Assembly (NCBI GenBank): GCA_022340305.1
Contig: JAJDOF010000007.1
Coordinates: forward strand, 1-57,350
Direction of reading: 5' to 3'
Origin: Gammaproteobacteria bacterium
GTDB lineage: Bacteria; Pseudomonadota; Gammaproteobacteria; GCA-001735895
DNA length: 57,350 bases
Shown in pieces: positions 17,974 to 26,322 of this stretch. A program made the translations under genes and the position numbers. The stretch's first letter is position 1; each line of letters begins with the position of its first letter. A model generated the notes under the pieces. The model was given only the letters and a program-made list of their open reading frames with translations, searched no databases and was not told the origin of the DNA.

Positions 17974-18291
17974 TCTGACCAGGTGCCCACCGACTGGATT
18001 GGGCGCTCTTTTGATTCCCAATGAGATCACGCCCGACGTAAGGCGCTGGTGCCTTCATGCGTAATAGCGATGGAAATTTAGCCGAGCAGCGCCGCGGTAA
18101 AAGTGTTGTCATCCGCGGTTTTTCGAATGAAGGGTGATAAGGAATTCAAGTGCAATTTGTAGATAATATAAATAGACAAAAAATAGAAAAATATAACAAA
18201 GGAAATAAAAAATAATTAATTAATTGAACTTTTATTCGACATATTGCGTATTCATCAGACAAATTGTGCATCCATTCAACAGGAGAGACAG
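17974..18291 (+). promoter_or_regulatory. AT-rich upstream region of the HiPIP gene
   Basis: The 318 bases before the HiPIP gene include a strongly AT-rich run (about 18150-18240, with AATAATTAATTAATTGAAC) unlike its surroundings. This suggests the promoter zone. A ribosome-binding site AGGAG lies at 18281-18285, six bases before the ATG at 18292. No exact -35/-10 pair stands out. Confidence 0.4.
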
Positions 18292-18589
18292 ATGAATAAG
18301 TTAACTCGCAGGGATTTACTTGGCCTGTCAGCCGTGGCTTTGGTCGCGGCGCCGACGCTCGCGCTGACCAGCAGGTTCGCTCTCGCCAGCGACGCCCCCA
18401 GGGTCGATCCTGGCGACCCTCAGGCCAAGGCGCTTGGCCTACACGCACCAGTCGGCAAAGGCCGATAGCAACTGTGCCAACTGCCAGCTCTACAGCGGTA
18501 CAGCCGACTGGGGACCCTGTGCAATTTTCCCGGGCAGGCAGGTCGCCGGGGCAGGCTGGTGCAGCGCCTGGGTGAAACGGGCCGGATAG
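18292..18589 (+). pseudogene. High-potential iron-sulfur protein (HiPIP) gene with one-base frameshift
   Basis: The first frame gives MNKLTRRDLLGLSAVALVAA, a Tat signal (RRDLLG), and continues to DPGDPQAKALG near codon 49 before ending at a stop at 18466-18468. Removing one C from GGCCTAC at about 18436-18442 continues the protein in the next frame. That frame reads YTHQSAKADSNCANCQLYSG, GPCAIFPGRQ and GWCSAWVKRAG, ending at TAG 18587-18589. The product would be a complete HiPIP of about 98 residues with all four [4Fe-4S] cysteine ligands. HiPIPs carry electrons at high potential in the periplasm of phototrophic and sulfur-oxidising Proteobacteria. Either the gene is recently broken or the extra C is a sequence error; everything else looks intact, including a good ribosome-binding site. 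Confidence 0.88.
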
Positions 18590-18645
18590 GACCGGGCCAG
18601 AACAACCGACAGCAACACTGACCCGAAACCGTGGAGGTGAATAAA

Positions 18646-18822
18646 ATGGGAAACGACATCGTTTTTATAGCCACCGGATACGTGCTTGCCCGGATCGGCA
18701 TTTTGATAGCAGTTGGCTACCTGGTGTATCGAGTGTTAAACCGCAAGCCGGCCAGGGCACCAATCAGGTCGCAAAGTAATTACGCGACCGAGCGATTGCT
18801 GGCCAGTCGCCTCGGTCGATAA
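18646..18822 (+). CDS. Small single-pass membrane protein
   Basis: The 58-residue protein begins with MGNDIVFIATGYVLARIGIL; one hydrophobic segment covers about residues 4-29, followed by a basic cytoplasmic tail. GGAGGTG eight bases before the ATG is a strong ribosome-binding site. It follows the HiPIP stop by 56 bases on the same strand, so it may be in the same transcript. Family not recognised. Confidence 0.65.
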   Translation: MGNDIVFIATGYVLARIGILIAVGYLVYRVLNRKPARAPIRSQSNYATERLLASRLGR

Positions 18823-19057
18823 CCGATTCGTCTCCGCCGGTAGCCGCTTCCCGCTCCGATCAGTCCGGTCTCAATGGGCTGTGTACCGTGATACCGGTGG
18901 AAGACGTTTTGCTTCGACGGCTCTGATCAGACGTTGAGCCACGGCGAGCAGCTGCCCATGGGAATAACCGAAGATTGTCTTTATCCAGGCTACCTGCAAG
19001 TCGATAAAAACCAGGCAAAGAATTGTATACACGACTCCGACTATGAGGGAAATTACT

Positions 19058-19372
19058 ATGAAACAGCAAATTGAGATGACGTGGAACGCGGTAATGGATT
19101 ATCGATATAATCCGCTGAAATACATGGATCTTGCCTCGCGTCACTACGTAATGCAGGTGCTCGCATGGATGTGGAGTATGATTTTCTCGCTTTCGTTCCT
19201 GTCAATCTACTACTTCAGCTATGTCTGGTTAAGCCACATGCTAATCATCGCCGGGGTATTCGTAACGATCACCATATTCAAGCGGGCAGAAACAAGGGGT
19301 AGAAAGCTGACGCCGGTGCCGATGTTAAGCACTGCTTCGAAATGTGTCTGGCAAATGGACCGCGAAGCCTGA
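19058..19372 (+). CDS. Small membrane protein, unknown
   Basis: The 104-residue protein starts MKQQIEMTWNAVMDYRYNPL and carries two adjacent hydrophobic segments (about residues 31-53 and 57-76), with a basic C-terminal part. GAGGGAAATT precedes the ATG at 19058. The first 30 residues are polar and rich in aromatic residues. It is on the same strand as the HiPIP and the 58-residue membrane protein, 235 bases after the latter. Not a family I recognise; it could be a subunit or anchor in electron transfer, but that is a guess from position only. Confidence 0.6.
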   Translation: MKQQIEMTWNAVMDYRYNPLKYMDLASRHYVMQVLAWMWSMIFSLSFLSIYYFSYVWLSHMLIIAGVFVTITIFKRAETRGRKLTPVPMLSTASKCVWQMDREA

Positions 19373-19445
19373 GCCACGGGATCGCTGAGCCTTCCGATGC
19401 GGGCGAGTCTGCCCGCATCGAGTAACTGGTTATCGACTTCGATCG

Positions 19446-20066
19446 CTAGTACTGAAACTGCGAAGCTAGATTTTCGAATGCGCTCTGCTGGTCAGCGACT
19501 TCGTGCTCGAGGTTGTAAATTTCTGCCAGTGTGCGTCTCTTCTCGACTTGTAGACGTTTTATCTCAGCCAGCCAGTTTTGTCGATCCACGGTCACGCCGG
19601 CGCCGTTAACCAGTTGAGTCTCGAGATAGGATATTTGATCGGTCGTTTCCTCAAGCTCAGCGTTGGCTGCTTTGAGCCGATTTTGAGTGTCCATTACGGC
19701 TGTCTGTGCCGCACGTATTTCAAGGCCATCGGCATAGGCGTGCAGAAACCTGTCGCTTAAATCAGCCGGGCATACGTCATTATGGTCGCGTCCAGTCCGC
19801 CCCAGTTCAAAGCCCTTACGCGGGGTGCAGAATAGTCGAATGCCGTCAGCATGCCCCTGCTGGTACTCGCTTAGATTGGGTTTGACGCCATGATCGGCAC
19901 AGGACTCTCGATGCCGGCCGATATAGGTTACAGGCCTTCCTAGCGATCCATCTTCCAGGCCGATGATTCTCCAGTCGGCTTCCCGGCATTCGGATTTGCT
20001 CAGTGTCGCACAGCCCTGACTCACGACGATTATTACCGCGACCAATACTATTTTCATTTTAGTCAT
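19446..20066 (-). CDS. DUF2799 lipoprotein with coiled coil
   Basis: From the ATG at 20066 (or 20057) the protein has a lipoprotein signal ending VSQGC. It is followed by the DUF2799 core: ECREADWRIIGLEDGSLGRP, then HGVKPNLSEYQQGHADGIRLF. The last 90 residues are a long coiled coil (MDTQNRLKAANAELEETTDQ onward). DUF2799 proteins are probable outer-membrane lipoproteins of Gammaproteobacteria with unknown role. The frame is open upstream to 20147, but only the internal starts give a proper lipobox. Single gene. Confidence 0.85.
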   Translation of the reverse strand: MTKMKIVLVAVIIVVSQGCATLSKSECREADWRIIGLEDGSLGRPVTYIGRHRESCADHGVKPNLSEYQQGHADGIRLFCTPRKGFELGRTGRDHNDVCPADLSDRFLHAYADGLEIRAAQTAVMDTQNRLKAANAELEETTDQISYLETQLVNGAGVTVDRQNWLAEIKRLQVEKRRTLAEIYNLEHEVADQQSAFENLASQFQY

Positions 20067-20153
20067 AGCTACTGTTTCCAATTTTCCATTCGCAAGATGT
20101 CTAACCTTTCCAGGTACTTTAGTCACCAGCCTGTATTTATAGACCAAGGAATC

Positions 20154-20166
20154 GGGGACAGACCAC
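20154..20166 (+). repeat. GGGGACAGACCAC motif
   Basis: This is an exact copy of the 13-mer also found at 7622-7634 and, inverted, at 7344-7356. It lies about 175 bases before tRNA-like repeat copy C, between two genes. The whole gap 20067-20484 contains no gene. Confidence 0.55.
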
Positions 20167-20340
20167 GATTTCTATTTGGCGGCGAACTGGACGCGATCAG
20201 CAGCTCTCGAGAATACGCATTAACGGGCGTGCACATTTATGAATATGGTCCGCTAAAACACTGATAAAAGGGGAGTGCTATGAAAATTTTTTATGGAAAA
20301 TATACTTCGTAAGCCGTTGAATTACAGAAGATGTTACATG

Positions 20341-20420
20341 GACCTGTAATCAGCAGGTCCCGTGTGTTATTCATGGTAATGCCAGCCATCCAACGTCCCT
20401 CAAGAAGGGGCCTATTCTTT
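20341..20420 (+). repeat. Repeat copy C of the tRNA-Thr-like 3' end
   Basis: GACCTGTAATCAGCAGGTCC at 20341-20360 keeps the anticodon loop and 3' stem of a tRNA-Thr(TGT)-like gene better than copy A. The T-arm and acceptor (TGTTATTCATGGTAATGCCAGCCA) have drifted. A weak hairpin (CCCTCAAGAAGGGG) and TTCTTTGCC follow, as in copies A and B. There is no 5' half, so it is not a working tRNA. Confidence 0.6.
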
Positions 20421-20484
20421 GCCTGATCGGCAGCCCTGATTCCTCGTACCGGCGCGATTATTTCTCGTTACTTCCAATAAGTCA

Positions 20485-21663
20485 TCACCAGTCCTTGCCG
20501 CTGTGAGATTGAAAGGCATTGCTCAGGCGTTGTATGGCTTCGTCAATCCTGCGCTCCGGTACAGCGCAGTTTATCCGCACGAATCCGCTGCCATTAGCGC
20601 CGAAAGAATCCCCTCGATTGAAACCGAGGCCTGCGTCCTCGACCAGAAAGCGGTGAATTTCATCCTGGGTCCAGCTGGTGCCGCGAAAATCTACCCAGAG
20701 CAGGTAAGTGGCTTCGGGCAAACAGGCTTTAACCGGAAACGGCATTTCGTTTAAAGCATCAACCAGCCTGGCCTGCATTTTTCGAATATAACCAACCACT
20801 TCGTCGCGGTATTGAAAGCCATATCGGTAAGCAGTGTACGATCCCCATGCGCTAAACGTATCTTGTTCCCAATGCAGTTTATCGAGCGCTTTTTGTAAAA
20901 CCTTTTTGAGAGTGTCGTCTTCGGTCATCGCATAGGACGCGAACAATCCACCGATATTGAATATTTTGCCACCCGAACTCAGGGTCATTATCCCCCGGGT
21001 GTTGTCAGCGACTTTTATGGTTGGATTAAATGGCAGGTCGTAAACAAAATCGGCATGTATCTCGTCGCTGAATACGATCACATTATTAGCCTGGGCTATG
21101 CTGACCAGGGATCGAAGTTCCTCGGCCTGCCAGGCCCGGCCAACCGGGTTGTGCGGATTACAGATAATTAGCGCCCTGGTATCGGACTTTTCACAGAGCT
21201 GCTGATAAGCCGGGAAATCTATGTGCCAGTGATTGCTTTCGTCACATATCAGATCACAACAGACCGGCACTCTCCCGGCGCTGGTTATGACTTTAAAAAA
21301 ATTCTGGTAAACCGGGGTAAAAATGATCACGCCTTCGCCCGGGTTCGAGACGCAGTCAAGCATCAATGCAAGGGAGCTTAGCAATCCGCTGGCGATGACG
21401 ACATCGTCAGGATCCAGCTCCCAGCCGTGTTGCTTCTTTTGCCAGGTGGCGAAAATTTCTTGATGATCGTCGGGATAGGAAGGGTACCCAAACTCCCCGC
21501 GGTCGACTATTTCCTGAAGTGTGCTGGTGACCTCTCGTGGTGAAATAAAATCGGTATCCGCCACCGACATCGGTAAAACCCTGTGGCCATCCACCATACT
21601 TTCATATTCCCATTTCCATGAATTTTTCCGCGCAAGCAGTTGGCTAAAATCGTAGTTTGACAT
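20485..21663 (-). CDS. MalY/PatB-family PLP aminotransferase-like C-S lyase
   Basis: The 392-residue enzyme belongs to fold-type I aminotransferases of the MalY/PatB group. The opening contains LPMSVADTDFISPREV; residues 169-175 are NPHNPVG, Asp200-Glu-Ile-His marks the cofactor-binding region, and the PLP-binding lysine is Lys233 (LSSGGKIFNIGG). Such enzymes cleave the C-S bond of cystathionine or cysteine conjugates, giving a thiol, pyruvate and ammonia. The length (about 390) is right. In this sulfur-rich neighbourhood a role in methionine or thiol supply is natural, but the substrate is not proven. Upstream reverse-strand sequence has no strong ribosome-binding site. Single gene. Confidence 0.88.
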   Translation of the reverse strand: MSNYDFSQLLARKNSWKWEYESMVDGHRVLPMSVADTDFISPREVTSTLQEIVDRGEFGYPSYPDDHQEIFATWQKKQHGWELDPDDVVIASGLLSSLALMLDCVSNPGEGVIIFTPVYQNFFKVITSAGRVPVCCDLICDESNHWHIDFPAYQQLCEKSDTRALIICNPHNPVGRAWQAEELRSLVSIAQANNVIVFSDEIHADFVYDLPFNPTIKVADNTRGIMTLSSGGKIFNIGGLFASYAMTEDDTLKKVLQKALDKLHWEQDTFSAWGSYTAYRYGFQYRDEVVGYIRKMQARLVDALNEMPFPVKACLPEATYLLWVDFRGTSWTQDEIHRFLVEDAGLGFNRGDSFGANGSGFVRINCAVPERRIDEAIQRLSNAFQSHSGKDW

Positions 21664-21807
21664 TGGTAGAATTTGTAACTGATTGTTTGGTTGGGTGGTC
21701 GCAGTATAAACCCGTCATTCGCTCAAAAACCATCTCAGCGGAGTAGTCGACGCGTGCGTCATCGAGAAACGGCCTGAGGACAGGGTTAGTGGTTTGAAAG
21801 CTTAAAG

Positions 21808-22440
21808 CTACTTGCGTTCGAATGGGTCGTCGGACATCAGTATATTGACATAGGGTGCGTAAGTTAATACGGCACCCTGCTGCGGTCCCAACTCGTCGAA
21901 TGCCGTTACCAGGTGGCGGAAATACGCTTCATTCTCGGGTTCCGCTTTCAGCGCCTCCAGTGCACTGAGAAAAGGTTTGATCTCTTCGGCATCGAGGTAT
22001 TGCTGCAACATCTGGAGGGAAATGTCGATACTCTCGACATTGATCGGTTTTACCGTTTTTGCCTTTTGATTCTGCCCCGGTTCATCAAATTCGGGGGGCT
22101 CCTCGAAAACATTCGCGGCCATGCCTGCCGGGAGGGAACCGGCCCTGAGCCCGGCGAACGCGTTGTATTCCTGGCGTGCTCGCTGCTTGAGTTCTTCCAC
22201 AAAGGCATTGAATTCCTGCGAATTCGGTTTGTCGATTAACAGCGACAGTAATGGGTCGCATTTAACGCGGCTGTGAAACTCCAGCAACGCCCCATTAAGG
22301 ACGGGCTCGGGGTTAATCATGGATAACTCCACAGTCAGCTTCTGCTCTTTGAGCAATGTCTTGATTCGAGAATTAACCGTGGTATCAATAATTTCGAATT
22401 CTCTCATGCCCCTCAGGAGTTGTTTTTGTACAAGTTTCAT
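21808..22440 (-). CDS. Hypothetical protein, helical
   Basis: From ATG 22440 the protein is 210 residues. It is highly charged and mostly helical, with a proline/glutamate-rich linker near residue 115 (FEEPPEFDEPGQNQKAKTV) separating two helical halves. There is no signal peptide, membrane segment or recognisable motif. It has neither an operon partner nor a terminator that I can see. I do not recognise the family. Codon pattern and length support a real gene. Confidence 0.7.
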   Translation of the reverse strand: MKLVQKQLLRGMREFEIIDTTVNSRIKTLLKEQKLTVELSMINPEPVLNGALLEFHSRVKCDPLLSLLIDKPNSQEFNAFVEELKQRARQEYNAFAGLRAGSLPAGMAANVFEEPPEFDEPGQNQKAKTVKPINVESIDISLQMLQQYLDAEEIKPFLSALEALKAEPENEAYFRHLVTAFDELGPQQGAVLTYAPYVNILMSDDPFERK

Positions 22441-23028
22441 GGTCACTACGGCTGATTAAGTTTCCGGGTATCCGGTGTATCGGTCTCTGATTACGTTGAC
22501 AGTTCCGGGTGGGCTGACCTGGTTGCAGCTGGCTGGTCATATCTCCACGCAACGCCGATTGTCTCAGGTGACTCCTGTTCGTCCCTGTTTTGCGTTGCGT
22601 AAGCTTGTCAAGTCACGAACTTTAGATCGAATGGCCCTGGATATAAAGACATTTATTCCGATTCCTTTGCGCGGGCACGAACGGTTTTCGAGAGAAACCT
22701 GATCTGATAGCGAATGGGTCAGGGGCAGCGGGTGACTCTGCTCGAAAAATAGCACAGATCATTGTGTTTCACTGCATCTTATTGAAATTATTGATATTTC
22801 CAACAGGCTGGGTGGATCAAGGCATCGTCTGCGGATCACATACCTCATACAATAGAGTGTTTGCTGCATAAAAAGGAGTAATGGGCCTTCCTGACCGTTA
22901 TTGGTATACTCCGCGTTGCTAAAATGTTTTATTGTCCCGGATGGCCAGCAGCGGCAGATTTCCGCACCGAGTGTCCTGGATGATTTTCAGCAAGTTGATG
23001 AAAATTAGTTGATAAATAAAGGTGATCT
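22441..23028. other. Intergenic region upstream of the 53-residue gene
   Basis: No gene is supported in these 588 bases. TATACT at 22905-22910 is a good -10 candidate for the small gene at 23029, but no convincing -35 is present at the right distance. Several short open frames on both strands look random. Confidence 0.4.
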
Positions 23029-23190
23029 ATGAGCGAAGAAAAGAAAACCAGACCCAAGGTTCCCGAAGGTAAATCACGCTACGTCGTTACTCGCCAGATG
23101 GAAGCCAATGATAAAGGCTTCGTCGGTTATGAAACCATCTGGGAAGAATTTCATAAAGAGGTCAAATACGAGACACCCAAACGTCCTTGA
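23029..23190 (+). CDS. Small charged protein, 53 residues
   Basis: A short frame starts MSEEKKTRPKVPEGKSRYVV and ends YETPKRP. It has a clear ribosome-binding site (AAAGGTGAT, five bases before ATG) and a strong terminator 55 bases after the stop, so it is very likely translated. It is hydrophilic, rich in Lys and Glu, with no cysteine. Family unknown to me. It is convergent with the SlyD-like PPIase. Confidence 0.72.
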   Translation: MSEEKKTRPKVPEGKSRYVVTRQMEANDKGFVGYETIWEEFHKEVKYETPKRP

Positions 23191-23245
23191 CCCTCTTGCC
23201 CGCATCGCCCGGGGCAATCCTGCAAGTTAACGGGAAGTAACAAAA

Positions 23246-23282
23246 AGCCGACGCGGATTGAAATTCGCGTCGGCTTTTTTTT
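23246..23282. terminator. Bidirectional rho-independent terminator
   Basis: AGCCGACGCG (23246-23255) pairs perfectly with 23266-23275 around a ten-base loop. It is flanked by a run of A on the left and eight T on the right, so it can stop transcription from the 53-residue gene (+) and from the convergent SlyD-like gene (-). Confidence 0.9.
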
Positions 23283-23400
23283 GCCTGCTGTCCCTGCGAC
23301 ACCGGCGCTCCCTGTTCGAAGGGTTTGGATAAACAGCGGGACACTCTTTGCCCACGGCGATCACGTCCCGTCCGGGAATACTTGACTGTTAGCCCTGCGG

Positions 23401-23925
23401 CTAGTTAATCGGCACCTGGGTAACGCCTTCGACGTCTTTGAGATCCGGGCCTTGTTCTATCTTGCCGCCATACTCGATTTCTTCATCCGAGGCATCACGC
23501 ACCAGCAATATCTCCAGGCGGAAGATGACTTCGCGTTCGCACAGTGGATTGTTGCCGTCGATAATCACCGACCTTCTATCGACATGGGTCACTATAAAAG
23601 TCTTGGTCTGTCCCTGCTCGTTTTCCATCAGGATGGACATGCCAACCTCACGATACTCTTCAGGAACGTCTTGAGTACGCTCGGTAATCACCAGGGATTC
23701 GTCACGCGGTCCATACAGCTTGCTGCAGTCTATGGGTACTTCGATCACCTCGCCGGCCGCTTTTCCCTCCAGTTCCGACATGACCGCCGGTGCCAGCACC
23801 TCGTTCGTGCCGTGTACGTATCCCAGTGGGTATTCCACCTGGGTTAGTACGCCGCCGGATTTCTGGTCGATGACCTTGTAGGTCAACTCGACATACTTGC
23901 CGTCTGCAATTGTTTCGTTACTCAT
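23401..23925 (-). CDS. SlyD-like FKBP-type peptidyl-prolyl isomerase
   Basis: The protein of 174 residues starts at ATG 23925, which has AAGGAAG ahead of it; the frame is open further up to 23982 but that part overlaps the preceding gene. The opening (GKYVELTYKVIDQKSGGVL) and LGYVHGTNEVLAPAVMSELE match the FKBP/SlyD fold with an inserted flap. Near the C-terminus NPLCEREVIFRLEILLVRDA closes the domain. It lacks the histidine-rich metal-binding tail of E. coli SlyD. It would assist folding in the cytoplasm. It is 13 bases from the end of the preceding gene, so the two form an operon just beyond aprA. Confidence 0.88.
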   Translation of the reverse strand: MSNETIADGKYVELTYKVIDQKSGGVLTQVEYPLGYVHGTNEVLAPAVMSELEGKAAGEVIEVPIDCSKLYGPRDESLVITERTQDVPEEYREVGMSILMENEQGQTKTFIVTHVDRRSVIIDGNNPLCEREVIFRLEILLVRDASDEEIEYGGKIEQGPDLKDVEGVTQVPIN

Positions 23926-23938
23926 CTCAGTTCTTCCT

Positions 23939-24289
23939 TCAGAAAATGGAGGCCGCGAAAATTTTGACTTCGCCTCTTTCATAGCCGATCACCATGCGTC
24001 CCAGCCATTCACCTTCTTTCTTGGTGCTGCGTACCCTGAACAGGCAGGTGACATGCTCGCCGCGTCGGATAAAACCAAGAAAATCGTATTCTGTCATCAG
24101 GTTTCGAGTCAGTTCGCTTTTGGCAAACTGCTTACCGAGTTCGATTTCGTTGAGACCGAGTAGCAGGTCATAGGAAAAGTTCAGTATGAACTTTCCGTAT
24201 TGCCCCTTGTTGGAATACTTGATCAGATCCTCCCACATGGGAAAAGCGACTGCTTCAAGCTCTTCGTCGGTCTTGTCGATAATATTCAT
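23939..24289 (-). CDS. Hypothetical protein beside the apr locus
   Basis: This is a 116-residue soluble protein (NIIDKTDEELEAVAFPMWED at the start, ending ERGEVKIFAASIF). It has no cysteine cluster, membrane segment or signal peptide and reads like a mixed alpha/beta domain. Family not recognised. The SlyD-like PPIase follows 13 bases later, so they are co-transcribed. A terminator separates them from aprA. Placement suggests a helper for AprBA or nearby enzymes, but that rests on neighbourhood only. Confidence 0.7.
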   Translation of the reverse strand: MNIIDKTDEELEAVAFPMWEDLIKYSNKGQYGKFILNFSYDLLLGLNEIELGKQFAKSELTRNLMTEYDFLGFIRRGEHVTCLFRVRSTKKEGEWLGRMVIGYERGEVKIFAASIF

Positions 24290-24377
24290 ACAACTCTCTA
24301 AGGTATACCAGCATCAGTGCTGGCAGTCCTGTCTCACGGGGAGAAGGATTTTATCAGATAGCAATGTCGGAAATAAA

Positions 24378-24407
24378 AAAAAGATCAACATGAATGCTGA
24401 TCTTTTT
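24378..24407. terminator. Terminator downstream of aprA
   Basis: AAAAAGATCA (24378-24387) pairs with TGATCTTTTT (24398-24407) over a ten-base loop. On the minus strand it is followed by further T residues. It would end the aprMBA transcript. Confidence 0.85.
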
Positions 24408-24410
24408 ATT

Positions 24411-24446
24411 CACCCGGGGAGGCGTGACCTACGCTTCCCCGGGGTG
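24411..24446 (-). other. Strong GC-rich hairpin right after aprA
   Basis: CACCCGGGGAGGCGT at 24411-24425 pairs with 24431-24446, with one bulged base, around a five-base loop. It lies ten bases beyond the aprA stop codon and just before the terminator. A stem of this strength could protect the 3' end of a highly expressed messenger. Confidence 0.65.
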
Positions 24447-24456
24447 ACATCGAGTA

Positions 24457-26322
24457 TTACTCGTCCTCGCCGACGATGTGGTAGCAAGGGGCTTTTTCCA
24501 TGGTGTATTCGCCGGTCTCTGGATCACGACGCGAAACGGTCAGTACGTGCCAGTTCTCATCGTCCAGTTTCAGCGCATCACCGCGGTAGTAGTAACCCGG
24601 CCAACGGGTTTCCTTGCGGAACAGCGTGTGTTGCATAACGGACTCGGAAGCACGATGGCGATGCATCAGTTCCCATGCGCGAAGCAGTTCGTGAACGTCC
24701 TTTGCGCCAATCTTTTGAAGATCCTCTTCCAGGATCTTCAGTTTCTTCAAACCGATACTCAAAAGCTTATCGTTGGTCATGTAGTTAACGGTCGAACCAC
24801 CGCCGTACTCATCCATCAACTTCTGCAAACGATCCAGGCCCTGGCGTGGGTTGATGTAATTCGGGTTAACATCGCCGGCAACGATTTCATTGCGGTAAAC
24901 CTTGTAGTGTTCCATCGGTTTGAAGATCTGTTCCTTGCGGCGCTCGATCTGCTCGTCGGATATACGAATGCCTTCGGCCTTGCCATCGTCAATGTACTTG
25001 CAGGCAGCCTTCGCAGCCAGACGGCCTTCGGTAAATGAGCCGGAAGAAAATGCATGCGGCGTACCACCGACGGCGTCACCAGCACCGAACAGGCCTTCGA
25101 CGGTAGTCATGCGGTTGTAGCCCCAGAAGTACTCGTCAGGCGAGATATCCTCAGGACCTGAGCACCAGGCACCACTGCCAGTCGCATGTGAACCCATGAC
25201 GTATGGCTCAGAGGTGGTGAGTTCGGGATTCTCGTACTTCGGGTTGACATCGGTTGCTGCCCACAGAACCGCCTGGCCAACGGTCATACCGAGGAAGTTG
25301 TGCCAGCCGATCTCTTCCAGGTGCGGATCCTGAAAGGCTTCCATGGTCACCATGTGGATGGGGCCACGACCAGCATTCACCTCGTTGATAAGTGCGTGGT
25401 TACGCAGGCAGGTCGGGATGGGCCTGTGGGTCGCGTGTGACAGTTCCGGATCCAGGTATTCCTTACCTACCATTTTCTGCAGCTCAGGGAACCATTTTGA
25501 TTCGTACTCTTCACCGTTACAGTTCTGGGTGTAAGTCTTCAGATGCAGGAAGTAGGCGCCAACAGGGCCATAGCCGTCCTTGAATCGAGCCAGTACGATA
25601 CGATTTTCCATCTGCGTCATTTTCGCGCCGGCATTGATCAATAACCCATAGGCTGAACCCGATGACCACGGTGCATACCAGACACGTCCCGCACCTTCAC
25701 CAACCGATTTCGGCCTGAAGATGTTGGATGCGCCACCGGCAGCAACAATAACGGCCCTGGATTTGAACACGTGGTAGTCACCGGTGCGAACGTTGAAGCC
25801 AACGGCACCGGCGACACGGTTTGCCTTGCCGTCATCCATCAACAGATGGGTAACGCAGATGCGGTTGAATACCTTGTCAGCCGATTTCTTTGCGGCTTCA
25901 GCGACGATAGGCTTGTAGGACTCACCGTGGATCATGATCTGCCAGCGCCCTTCGCGCTGATAGGTACCGGTCTTGGGATCGCGCATAATCGGTAAACCCC
26001 ATTCTTCGAACTGGTGCACGGTCGAGTCGACGTGACGCGCCATATCAAACAACAGATCTTCGCGAACCATTCCCATCAAGTCGATACGCGCGTAACGCAC
26101 GTGATCTTCAGGATTGTTTTCGCCAAAGCGGGTTCCCATGTAACAGTTGATCGCGTACAGCCCCTGCGCCACGGCGCCGGAGCGGTCGATGTTGGCTTTT
26201 TCAGCGATAACGATTTTCTTGTTCTTGCCCCAGTAGCGTGCCTCGAAAGCAGCACCGGTGCCACCCAGGCCGGCACCTGCGACCAGGATGTCGATATTGT
26301 CTTCTACGATAGTTTTAGGCAT
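24457..26322 (-). CDS. aprA: Adenylylsulfate (APS) reductase alpha subunit
   Basis: The 621-residue flavoprotein starts with an FAD-binding Rossmann motif (DILVAGAGLGGTGAAFEARY, about residues 10-29). Further family blocks include RYARIDLMGMVREDLLFDMA and VEGLFGAGDAVGGTPHAFSS. AprA belongs to the fumarate reductase/succinate dehydrogenase flavoprotein superfamily and, with AprB, interconverts APS and sulfite plus AMP in the cytoplasm. In sulfur oxidisers the enzyme runs from sulfite to APS. The length matches known AprA (about 620-660). It overlaps the aprB stop by one base (TAATG), so translation is coupled. The gene order aprM-aprB-aprA fits the oxidative type found in sulfur-oxidising Proteobacteria. 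No sulfate adenylyltransferase (sat) is in the window. Confidence 0.95.
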   Translation of the reverse strand: MPKTIVEDNIDILVAGAGLGGTGAAFEARYWGKNKKIVIAEKANIDRSGAVAQGLYAINCYMGTRFGENNPEDHVRYARIDLMGMVREDLLFDMARHVDSTVHQFEEWGLPIMRDPKTGTYQREGRWQIMIHGESYKPIVAEAAKKSADKVFNRICVTHLLMDDGKANRVAGAVGFNVRTGDYHVFKSRAVIVAAGGASNIFRPKSVGEGAGRVWYAPWSSGSAYGLLINAGAKMTQMENRIVLARFKDGYGPVGAYFLHLKTYTQNCNGEEYESKWFPELQKMVGKEYLDPELSHATHRPIPTCLRNHALINEVNAGRGPIHMVTMEAFQDPHLEEIGWHNFLGMTVGQAVLWAATDVNPKYENPELTTSEPYVMGSHATGSGAWCSGPEDISPDEYFWGYNRMTTVEGLFGAGDAVGGTPHAFSSGSFTEGRLAAKAACKYIDDGKAEGIRISDEQIERRKEQIFKPMEHYKVYRNEIVAGDVNPNYINPRQGLDRLQKLMDEYGGGSTVNYMTNDKLLSIGLKKLKILEEDLQKIGAKDVHELLRAWELMHRHRASESVMQHTLFRKETRWPGYYYRGDALKLDDENWHVLTVSRRDPETGEYTMEKAPCYHIVGEDE

